Positions 1-5,038 of a DNA stretch of 5,038 nt are shown here, piece by piece. The DNA comes from Solirubrobacterales bacterium. GTDB taxonomy: Bacteria > Actinomycetota > Thermoleophilia > Solirubrobacterales > Solirubrobacteraceae. The notes under the pieces were generated by a model, which worked only from the letters and a program-made list of their open reading frames with translations, ran no database searches and was not told the origin of the DNA. The position numbers were made by a program, and so were the translations under genes. Position 1 is the first letter of the stretch; each line of letters starts with the position of its first letter. The DNA lies in the NCBI GenBank assembly GCA_009781575.1, contig WQXW01000169.1, forward strand, positions 1-5,038, given 5' to 3'.

Positions 1-951
1 GCTCACGACGGCGCCGGGCTCGGCCTCGCGCCGCACCAACGCCAGGCCGATCGGGCCGAGCCCGGGTGAGACGACCGCGCTGGTCAGGCGCCCCACGACG
101 CGACCCTCCAGCGCGAGCTCCCCGCCGGCGGGCTGGGGCGTGGAGAGGCGAAGGCCGCGCAGGTGGCGGTTGGGTTTGCCCCTGTAATGGAGCCGCGCCA
201 CGGTCTCCTGGCCCACGTAGCAGCCCTTGGTGAAGCTGACCGCGCGCTCGTTGAGCCCCGCCTCCTGGGGGATCACCGTGTGGTCGAGATCCACGCCGTA
301 GCGGGGCCGCCCGGCCTCCACGCGCGCGATCTCGGCGCACTCCTCGCTCACCGCCACGGCGCCCGCGTCGAGCAGCGCGCGCTCGATCGCGTCGCGATCG
401 GAGGACGCGCAGAGGAGGTCCAGCCCTGCCGGGTGCGCGGTGACGATCAGCCGCGCCGCTCGCCCGGCGACGGCGCTGGGCACGTGCGAATGCTCCTGCG
501 CGGGCAGCTGCAACGGGGCCCCCGCGGCGTCCTGGAGCACCGTGGGCGCGCGCGGGCCGATCAGCGACAGCTGCGCGCACTCGAGCGTGCGCTTGTGCAG
601 CTCCACCTCGTAGCCGAGCTTGTAGCGGCGGATCATGTCGAAGAGCGCCTGCAACGCCACCCGCTCGGTGTCCAGCAGCAGCTCGCGGGGCGGTGAGCCG
701 GGGCTCTCGCCCACGGCGAGGATGCGCAGGTCGCCCAGCATCTTGCCCTTGTGGGTCAGGAAGGCCGCGCAGCGCCCCTCGCCGTCGCGCAGGTCGCCCA
801 GCTCGTTGGTGACCTGGCCGTTGAGGAACTCCACCGCCGCCGCGCCGGTGAGCGCCAGGCGGCCGCGGGCCGAGCGGTCGAGCAGCGCGCAACCGTGGCG
901 CAGCTCCTCATACCCGGCGTCCAGCGGGTTGGTGTGGGTGGTCGCCTCCAT
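1..951 (-). CDS. ygfZ: YgfZ/GcvT-like folate-binding protein, C-terminus cut by window edge
   Basis: Reading leftward from an ATG at 951-949, an uninterrupted frame of 317 codons runs off the left edge. The family uses a folate-binding, GcvT-like fold to support assembly or repair of iron-sulfur enzymes and, in E. coli, the tRNA-modifying radical SAM enzyme MiaB; it is cytoplasmic. The YgfZ signature KGCYVGQE is present at residues 242-249, with the conserved cysteine at 244, followed by TVARLHYRGKPNRHLRG. The N-terminal GcvT-like part has NGQVTNEL at about 44-51 and HKGKMLGDLRI at about 67-77. The visible tail (GRVVGRLTSAVVSPGLGPIG) matches the C-terminal barrel, and E. coli YgfZ is about 326 residues, so little is likely missing. 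The start is the first ATG, with no clear Shine-Dalgarno and a TATGCT hexamer seven bases upstream, suggesting a leaderless message. It is divergent from the gene at 989. A true aminomethyltransferase (GcvT) is less likely because of the KGCYxGQE motif. Confidence 0.93.
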   Translation of the reverse strand, partial: MEATTHTNPLDAGYEELRHGCALLDRSARGRLALTGAAAVEFLNGQVTNELGDLRDGEGRCAAFLTHKGKMLGDLRILAVGESPGSPPRELLLDTERVALQALFDMIRRYKLGYEVELHKRTLECAQLSLIGPRAPTVLQDAAGAPLQLPAQEHSHVPSAVAGRAARLIVTAHPAGLDLLCASSDRDAIERALLDAGAVAVSEECAEIARVEAGRPRYGVDLDHTVIPQEAGLNERAVSFTKGCYVGQETVARLHYRGKPNRHLRGLRLSTPQPAGGELALEGRVVGRLTSAVVSPGLGPIGLALVRREAEPGAVVS

Positions 952-988
952 CGTCCCGAGCATAGCCTCGCTACCCTTGGCCCCAGAG
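952..988. promoter_or_regulatory. Divergent intergenic region with probable overlapping promoters
   Basis: This 37-bp gap separates two divergent start codons and must hold the start signals for both directions unless they lie inside the genes. On the minus strand, TATGCT (complement of 959-964) fits a -10 hexamer and ends seven bases before the ygfZ ATG. On the plus strand, TACCCT (972-977) fits the loose TANNNT pattern, eleven bases before the ATG at 989. No convincing -35 element or Shine-Dalgarno is visible for either gene. A short CGAG/CTCG inverted repeat (957-960 and 967-970) brackets the minus-strand hexamer. Promoter calls here are inference from hexamer position only. Confidence 0.4.
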
Positions 989-1351
989 ATGGCGCTGGCC
1001 CGCACCTTCCAGGACACGATCGACTCGCTGCCCGACGACTGGACAGACGTCGAGTTCGATCTGCGCATCGCCGACGAGTCGCGCTACGTGGACGCGGCTG
1101 TCTATCTGGCCACCTGCAACGCGCGCCCCTACTCGCATCACGACTGGCACTGGCGACTGCTGGTGGCCCACCGCTTCGGCCACGCCGCCGCGGCGCCCAC
1201 CGTGCACGGCGCGCTGACCCTGCTGGACGACGCCGGCATCGAGGGCGAGCTGGCGCTGCGCGAGGTGCGCGTGGGCCGCGCCGACGTGGCGCAGATGTGG
1301 GGGCGGCCCCAGTCGGCGCGCGACGATTTCGCGCGCACGCGCGCCCAGTGA
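989..1351 (+). CDS. Conserved-looking protein of unknown function, 120 aa, His/Trp-rich centre
   Basis: I do not recognise a named family. The 120-residue product has an acidic N-terminal third (DSLPDDWTDVEFDLRIADE, residues 12-30), then a central histidine- and aromatic-rich stretch, HHDWHWRLLVAHRFGHAA (50-67), with His at 50, 51, 54, 61 and 65. A C-terminal part, GELALREVRVGRADVAQMWG (86-105), looks like beta strands, followed by a basic tail. No signal peptide or membrane segment is evident, so it is probably cytosolic. The His cluster could bind metal or be structural; that is a guess. The ATG at 989 is chosen because the frame further upstream is antisense to ygfZ and reads as low-complexity Ser/Arg/Ala. 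There is no good Shine-Dalgarno. Its stop overlaps the next gene's GTG by four bases (GTGA), so the two are probably co-translated. Confidence 0.8.
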   Translation: MALARTFQDTIDSLPDDWTDVEFDLRIADESRYVDAAVYLATCNARPYSHHDWHWRLLVAHRFGHAAAAPTVHGALTLLDDAGIEGELALREVRVGRADVAQMWGRPQSARDDFARTRAQ

Positions 1352-1746
1352 CGCGGGTCCTCGCGCTCGTCCCCGACCTGCTGTTCGGCTCGCGCGTGCA
1401 GGAGCTGCTGGGCGCCGCCGGCCACGAGGTCACGCTCCTCGCCAGCGCCGCCGCGGTCGAGCGCCAAATCGACGGCGCGGAGCTGCTCGTGGTCGACCTG
1501 GCGTCCCCGCCGGCCCTCGACCCGCGCGCGCCCGCGCGCGACGGCGTGGCGCTGGTGGAGAGGCTGCGCGCGGCGGGGCGGCTGCGCGGCGTCGCCACGC
1601 TGGGGGTTTACGCGCACGTCGAGCAGGAGGTGCGCCGCCGCGCGGAGGCGGCCGGTTTCGATCAGGTGGTGCCGCGCTCGCGCATGGCCCGCGAGGGCGC
1701 GGCGCTCGTGGAGCGGCTCTCCTCGGCGCGGCGCCCCCGCTCCTGA
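1348..1746 (+). CDS. Degenerate response-regulator receiver-like (pseudo-receiver) protein, 132 aa
   Basis: A GTG start at 1348 overlaps the upstream stop codon (GTGA). The product looks like a stand-alone receiver domain and nothing else. Residues 4-8 (VLALV) resemble strand 1, AAGHEVTLL (23-31) strand 2, and LLVVDL (46-51) strand 3, ending in an Asp-50 where a phospho-acceptor would be. GVATLGVYAHV (81-91) resembles strand 4, and AGFDQVVPRSRM (102-113) the strand 5 end, where true receivers have GADDYLxKP. Two features suggest loss of classical phosphorylation chemistry: only one acidic residue (D10, after Pro) in place of the usual acidic pair, and Arg-110 in place of the invariant Lys. 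The loop after Asp-50 is long and Pro/Arg/Ala-rich. No output domain is attached, so it may bind a partner, perhaps the 120-residue neighbour. Its 3' end overlaps the convergent phosphatase gene. The fold assignment is by eye; that it is a real gene is more certain. Confidence 0.75.
   Translation: MTRVLALVPDLLFGSRVQELLGAAGHEVTLLASAAAVERQIDGAELLVVDLASPPALDPRAPARDGVALVERLRAAGRLRGVATLGVYAHVEQEVRRRAEAAGFDQVVPRSRMAREGAALVERLSSARRPRS
1662..1746. other. 85-bp tail-to-tail overlap of two convergent genes
   Basis: The plus-strand receiver-like gene stops at 1746 and the minus-strand phosphatase gene stops at 1662, so the same 85 bp codes on both strands. There is no intergenic space for a conventional terminator and no hairpin followed by a T-run is visible. 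Transcripts of the two units would be complementary at their 3' ends. For the receiver-like protein the overlap encodes its conserved-looking final strand and helix; for the phosphatase it encodes only a variable tail. Confidence 0.8.
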
Positions 1747-2306
1747 TCGAGCGCCACCAGCGCGCCGTTGGGCACGCGCTCGACCAGCGCGAGGGGCTGG
1801 CCGGTGCGCTGGGCGAGCGCGACACGGATCACCATCCCGTGGCAGACGGCCAGCGCGGGCAGGAGGCCCGCTTCGATGTCGCGCAGTGCCGCCGCCACGC
1901 GCACGCCCTGCTGCGCGAACGACTCGCCGCCGGGGAAGGCGAAGGTGGGGTCGCTGTCGGCGAAGCGCGCGAACTCCCGCGGGCTGCTCTTCTGCACCTC
2001 CGCGAAGGTGCGATCGGTCCACTCGCCGGAGTCGGTCTCGACGAGTCGCTCGTCCTCGGCGGGGGTCAGGCCGATGCGCGCCGCCACGATGTCGGCCGTC
2101 TCGCGCGCGCGGCGCAACGGGCTGCACCAGAGCGCGGCGAAGCGGTGGCGGCTGGCGCGCTCGGCCAGCTCGTGCGCCTGCGCGCGGCCCGTGTCGTCGA
2201 GGCCGACCGGCAAGAGACCCTGGAAGCGGCGCTCGAGGTTGTAGGCGGTCCGGCCGTGGCGGGCCAGGTGGACGCCGCCGGCGGCGTGCGCGCCGCTCCC
2301 GCCCAC
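1662..2306 (-). CDS. Histidine phosphatase family protein (phosphoglycerate mutase-like), 214 aa
   Basis: This is a branch-1 histidine phosphatase, a cytosolic enzyme that hydrolyses or transfers phosphate through a phospho-histidine. All family motifs are intact: LARHGRTAYN (residues 14-23) with nucleophile His-17, the SPLRRARETA block (62-71), the acidic ETDSGEW (90-96), PGGESF (125-130), and VCHGMVIR (154-161) with the second His-156. The substrate cannot be read from sequence; phosphoglycerate-type, CobC-like and broad-specificity members look alike. The start is taken as GTG at 2306, the only usual start codon near the RHG motif, which leaves a glycine-rich leader of about 11 residues. 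There is no clear Shine-Dalgarno. The start lies five bases after the aquaporin stop, implying co-transcription and probably coupled translation. The last roughly 27 residues, a basic low-complexity tail past the catalytic core, lie opposite the 3' end of the receiver-like gene. Confidence 0.92.
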   Translation of the reverse strand: MGGSGAHAAGGVHLARHGRTAYNLERRFQGLLPVGLDDTGRAQAHELAERASRHRFAALWCSPLRRARETADIVAARIGLTPAEDERLVETDSGEWTDRTFAEVQKSSPREFARFADSDPTFAFPGGESFAQQGVRVAAALRDIEAGLLPALAVCHGMVIRVALAQRTGQPLALVERVPNGALVALDQERGRRAEESRSTSAAPSRAMRERGTT

Positions 2307-2311
2307 GACGG

Positions 2312-3058
2312 TCAGCCGGAAACGGCCTCGCCGGCGAGCTCGTCGGCGTCGCCGCCGCCGAGCGCCCGCTCCAGCGCCCGTTCGTGCGGGCGAAGGTAGA
2401 GCAGGTGGTAGGACACCGCGGCCACCACCGCGCCCGCGGCCGGTCCCACGAACCAGACCCACCAGTTGGCCCAGTGATGGCCGACGAGCTGGGGGCCGAA
2501 GGCGCGCGCCGGGTTCATCGCCGCGCCGGTGAAGGGGCCGCCGAAGAGGATGTCGAGTGTGATCGTGAGCCCGATCGCCAACCCCGCGATCGACTTGAAC
2601 GCGCCGCGGGGGTCGACCGCCGTGGCAAACACCACCCACACGAGGAAGAATGTGAAAATCGCCTCCAGACCGATGCCGGCAGCGCTGTTGACGCCCATGC
2701 CGAGCGCCGGCACGCCCAGGTTGACCGCTTCGGTGGAGGCGCGCGGCAGCAGGTCGCGCACGAGCAGCGCGCCGAGCGCGGCGCCGGCGAACTGGGCCAC
2801 CCAGTAGAGCATCGCCATCGGGGGCTTGATGCGGCGCGTGACCAGGAAGCCGAGCGTGACCGCCGGGTTGAAGTGGCCGCCCGAGATGTGACCGAGCGCG
2901 GAGACCATCACCGCGATGGCGAGCCCGTGGGCCATCGCCACCCCGATCAGCGAGGGATCGTGGATGCCTTTGGAGGCCACGATCGAGCCCACGCCTATGA
3001 ATATCAACGTGAATGTGCCGACGGCCTCGGCCACGGCGTTTCTCAGCGAGTCGGGCAT
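2312..3058 (-). CDS. Aquaporin / MIP family channel, 248 aa
   Basis: This is an inner-membrane channel for water or small neutral solutes. Both half-helix signatures are intact: SGGHFNPAVT with NPA at 64-66, and MNPARAFGP with NPA at 182-184 and Arg-185. Six membrane segments are seen at roughly 8-29, 38-57, 81-100, 129-148, 156-172 and 199-222, in the normal internal-duplication layout, and the length is typical. Lining up by eye with E. coli AqpZ puts His-44, Ile-170, Ala-179 and Arg-185 at the aromatic/arginine filter (Phe, His, Thr, Arg in AqpZ). It lacks the Asp after the second NPA region that marks glycerol facilitators. The tail after about 225 is soluble and acidic. The start is an ATG at 3058-3056, with a TAGGGT hexamer six bases upstream and no clear Shine-Dalgarno, so it may be leaderless. 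It heads a probable two-gene operon with the phosphatase and is divergent from the FO synthase gene. Confidence 0.95.
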   Translation of the reverse strand: MPDSLRNAVAEAVGTFTLIFIGVGSIVASKGIHDPSLIGVAMAHGLAIAVMVSALGHISGGHFNPAVTLGFLVTRRIKPPMAMLYWVAQFAGAALGALLVRDLLPRASTEAVNLGVPALGMGVNSAAGIGLEAIFTFFLVWVVFATAVDPRGAFKSIAGLAIGLTITLDILFGGPFTGAAMNPARAFGPQLVGHHWANWWVWFVGPAAGAVVAAVSYHLLYLRPHERALERALGGGDADELAGEAVSG

Positions 3059-3198
3059 TAGGGCACCCTATCACTCCCCGCGCGGGAGGTGTGGCGCGAG
3101 CGGGACGGGGCCGTGGAAGCGCCTGGAACGGGGGCGCGGCGAGGCGGCATACGGGGCCGTGGGGGCGCCGGAGACGGGGGGGCGCCATACTGCGGTCG
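3059..3198. promoter_or_regulatory. 140-bp divergent intergenic region between aquaporin and FO synthase genes
   Basis: The region is extremely G-rich on the plus strand and must carry outward promoters. Toward the aquaporin, TAGGGT (complement of 3065-3070) ends six bases before the ATG; it lies inside an imperfect palindrome, TAGGGCACCCTA (3059-3070). Toward the FO synthase gene, CATACT (3186-3191) lies seven bases before the ATG at 3199. Neither has a recognisable -35 element. A perfect 10-bp palindrome, CCCGCGCGGG, is at 3077-3086, and a 12-bp direct repeat, ACGGGGCCGTGG, occurs at 3105-3116 and 3151-3162. Whether any of these is an operator is unknown; GC-rich DNA yields such repeats easily. 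Confidence 0.45.
3105..3162. repeat. 12-bp direct repeat pair, 46 bp apart
   Basis: ACGGGGCCGTGG occurs identically at 3105-3116 and 3151-3162, upstream of the FO synthase start. The copies are 46 bp apart start to start, about four helical turns, which could suit a dimeric regulator. The unit is nearly all G/C, so chance is a real alternative. Confidence 0.35.
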
Positions 3199-5038
3199 AT
3201 GCGCCGGCGGGTCACCTACTCGCGCAACCTCACGCTGTCGCTGTCGCGCACCTGCCGCTGCTACTGCAAGTACTGCGCGTTCGCCACGCACCGCGCCCAC
3301 CTGTACTCCCCGCAGCAGGTGATCGAGCAGCTCGAGGGCGCCGCGCGGAGGCGGGTCAAGGAGCTGCTGATCCTCACCGGCGAGCGGCCCGAGGTCGACC
3401 CGCGGGTGGCCGCGCTGCTGCGCTCCCACGGCCACCGCGACTTCGTGTCCTACGTGGTGTGGACGTGCGAGCGCGCGCTCGAGCGGGGCCTGTTGCCGCA
3501 CACCAACCTCGGCGTGCTGGAGCGCGAGGACCTCGCGCGCCTGCGCGAGGTGACCGCGTCGCAGGGGCTCATGCTGGAGTCGGTGTCGGAGCGGCTGATG
3601 GAGAGCGTGCACGCGGGCTCGCCCACCAAGCACCCCGCGGTGCGCATGGCGACGATCGCCACCGCCGGCGAGCTGCGGATCCCGTTCACCTCGGGCATCC
3701 TCGTGGGCATCGGCGAGCGCGAGGAGGAGCGCATGGCCTCGCTGGAGGCGCTGGCGCGGCTGCACGACGCCCACGGCCACCTCCAGGAGGTGATCCTGCA
3801 GAACTTCGTGCCCCACCAGAGCTACTACGGGCGCGAGCCGGCGCAGATCGCCGACGAGGCGGCGCGCCGCTACTGGCACACCGGGGTGGCGGACGGCCGG
3901 CCCCAGCTGGAGCTGCCGCAGTGGGCCTGCCCGATCACGGTGGAGGACATGGCACGGCTGATCGGCGAGTGCCGGCGGCTGATGCCGGAGGTGGCGATCC
4001 AGGTGCCGCCCAACCTCTCCGACTGGTGGCCGCAGCTGATCGCGGCGGGGGCGAGCGACCTCGGCGGCCTGTCGGCCAACGGCGACCACATCTCCCCCGA
4101 GCACCCCTTCCCCTCGCCCCGCCAGGTGCAGCGGCGCCTGCAGGCCGACGGTTGCGCGCTCACCGAGCGGCTGTGCGTGCACCCGCGCTACATCGACCCC
4201 GCGTGGATCGCGCAGGGCGTGATGGACGTGATCAAGGCGCGCTACTGGAGCTTCATTCCGCGCAGCGGCTCGGGCCGCGGCGAGCCGCCCAGCCCGATCC
4301 GCCCCGATCTCGTGGCGGGCGCCCTCGCGCGCGCCACGCGCGGCGTGGAGCTCTCACCCGACGAGCTCACCGCGCTCTTCGCGGAGACGCGCGCGGAGGC
4401 GATCGAGGAGATCCGCGCCACCGCCGACGGGCTGCGCGCGGAGCTGGCCGGCGAGTGGGTCACCTTCGTGGTCAACCGCAACATCAACATCTCCAACATC
4501 TGCACGGTCGGCTGCGCGTTCTGCGGCTTCGGCCAGGGCCGGCGCTCGCCCGACGCCTACGAGCACAGCGGCGAGGAGTTCGTGGCGCGCGTGCACGAGG
4601 CGCTGCGCTTCGGCGCCACCGAGCTGTGCATCCAGTCGGGCATCCACCCCGAGTGGACCCTGGAGGATTATCTGGGCTGGCTGCGCCTGGCCAAGGCGAC
4701 CGCGCCGCAGCTGCACCTGCACGCCTACAGCCCGATGGAGGTGGCGCACATGTGCGACATCTCCGCGCTGCCCGCCAGCGAGGTGGTGGCGCGCCTGATC
4801 GACGCCGGCCTCGGCTCCACGCCGGGCACCGCCGCGGAGGTGCTCCACGACGGCGTGCGCGCGCGGATCAGCCCCAACAAGCTGCCGGTGGCGCGCTGGG
4901 TGGAGATCGTGCGCGCCTGCCACGAGGCGGGCGTGCGCTCGACGGCCACGGTCATGTTCGGCCACATCGAGGAGCCGTGGGAGCTGGCGGAGCACATGCG
5001 CGTGGTGCGCGCGCTGCAGGAGCAGACCGGCGGTATCA
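3199..5038 (+). CDS. fbiC: FO synthase, CofG-CofH fusion (FbiC), 3' end beyond window
   Basis: This bifunctional radical SAM enzyme makes FO (7,8-didemethyl-8-hydroxy-5-deazariboflavin), the chromophore of coenzyme F420, from tyrosine and 5-amino-6-ribitylamino-uracil. Visible are 613 codons without a stop. The CofG half spans about 1-350, with a radical SAM cluster motif CxxxCxxC at Cys-19, 23 and 26, TGERPE (60-65), PHTNLGVL (100-107), GSPTKHP (140-146) and TSGILVGIGE (164-173). A Pro/Gly/Arg-rich linker (about 354-370) leads to the CofH half, with NRNINISNIC followed by CTVGCAFC (435-442) as the second CxxxCxxC, HAYSPMEV (508-515), GSTPGTAAEVL (539-549) and SPNKLP (558-563). By comparison with full-length FbiC, the last part of CofH lies beyond the edge. 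The ATG at 3199 is chosen because the CofG homology begins at once and the in-frame upstream extension is Gly/Arg-rich. M. tuberculosis FbiC has a longer N-terminus, absent here. No Shine-Dalgarno is seen; it may be leaderless. Confidence 0.96.
   Translation, partial: MRRRVTYSRNLTLSLSRTCRCYCKYCAFATHRAHLYSPQQVIEQLEGAARRRVKELLILTGERPEVDPRVAALLRSHGHRDFVSYVVWTCERALERGLLPHTNLGVLEREDLARLREVTASQGLMLESVSERLMESVHAGSPTKHPAVRMATIATAGELRIPFTSGILVGIGEREEERMASLEALARLHDAHGHLQEVILQNFVPHQSYYGREPAQIADEAARRYWHTGVADGRPQLELPQWACPITVEDMARLIGECRRLMPEVAIQVPPNLSDWWPQLIAAGASDLGGLSANGDHISPEHPFPSPRQVQRRLQADGCALTERLCVHPRYIDPAWIAQGVMDVIKARYWSFIPRSGSGRGEPPSPIRPDLVAGALARATRGVELSPDELTALFAETRAEAIEEIRATADGLRAELAGEWVTFVVNRNINISNICTVGCAFCGFGQGRRSPDAYEHSGEEFVARVHEALRFGATELCIQSGIHPEWTLEDYLGWLRLAKATAPQLHLHAYSPMEVAHMCDISALPASEVVARLIDAGLGSTPGTAAEVLHDGVRARISPNKLPVARWVEIVRACHEAGVRSTATVMFGHIEEPWELAEHMRVVRALQEQTGGI

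Noticed and set aside
163..696. A 177-codon plus-strand frame opposite ygfZ
   Set aside because: Shadow frame rich in His, Arg and Ala; the minus strand carries the KGCYxGQE family motif.
751..1347. Long upstream extension of the receiver-like frame
   Set aside because: It would overlap ygfZ antisense and the whole 120-aa gene, and the reading is Arg/Ala/Gly low complexity. The GTG at 1348 fits the receiver fold start.
1747..1800. Possible terminator after the receiver-like gene
   Set aside because: No stem-loop followed by T residues seen; the DNA here is phosphatase coding sequence.
3084..3090. A strong Shine-Dalgarno-like GGGAGGT on the plus strand
   Set aside because: No start codon lies at a workable distance downstream; the GTG codons at 3089 and 3091 overlap or abut it.
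3091..3198. In-frame GTG at 3091 that would add 36 residues to FO synthase
   Set aside because: The added sequence is Gly/Arg-rich, unlike the helical extension of mycobacterial FbiC, and spans the likely promoter. The ATG at 3199 fits CofG homology.
1662..3215. A 517-codon minus-strand frame covering the whole aquaporin gene and the phosphatase
   Set aside because: Only the part after about 2306 carries phosphatase motifs. The upstream portion is Arg/Gly/Ala-rich out-of-frame reading of the aquaporin gene and intergenic DNA, not a fusion.
3058..4182. A 374-codon minus-strand frame opposite fbiC
   Set aside because: His/Arg/Gly/Leu-rich composition typical of antisense reading in high-GC genes. 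The plus strand has clear CofG motifs.
4354..4995. A 213-codon minus-strand frame opposite the CofH half
   Set aside because: Shadow of fbiC; no recognisable motif, and composition typical of the antisense frame.

Overview
This is a very GC-rich window (well over 70% G+C by eye) with strong G/C third-position bias. It encodes a fused CofG-CofH type FO synthase (FbiC), which points to a coenzyme F420-producing actinobacterium. Base composition, apparently leaderless starts and the gene types would fit a deep lineage such as Thermoleophilia/Solirubrobacterales. That placement is an inference, not something the sequence proves.

Layout, left to right. Positions 951 down to 1 (minus strand, cut by the left edge) hold a YgfZ/GcvT-like folate-binding protein with an intact KGCYxGQE motif. 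A 37-bp gap separates it from a divergent plus-strand pair: a 120-residue protein of unknown function (989-1351) and a 132-residue degenerate response-regulator receiver-like protein (1348-1746). The pair overlap by four bases. The second gene runs tail-to-tail into a minus-strand histidine phosphatase gene (2306-1662), and the two overlap by 85 bp. That phosphatase lies five bases downstream of an aquaporin/MIP channel gene (3058-2312), so the two probably form one operon. A 140-bp GC-rich divergent intergenic region (3059-3198) follows. From 3199 to the right edge runs the FO synthase gene: the complete CofG half and about two thirds of the CofH half.

How the genes may work together. The only assignable pathway step is FO synthesis for F420. 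YgfZ-type proteins are known to help Fe-S enzymes, including radical SAM proteins, so its presence near a double radical SAM enzyme is suggestive but not proof of a link. The aquaporin carries a His-Ile-Ala-Arg set at the predicted selectivity-filter positions, resembling plant tonoplast channels more than E. coli AqpZ. Nothing here resembles a mobile element, CRISPR array, phage or RNA gene, and no stretch over 300 bp lacks a gene. The least understood part is the two-gene unit at 989-1746.
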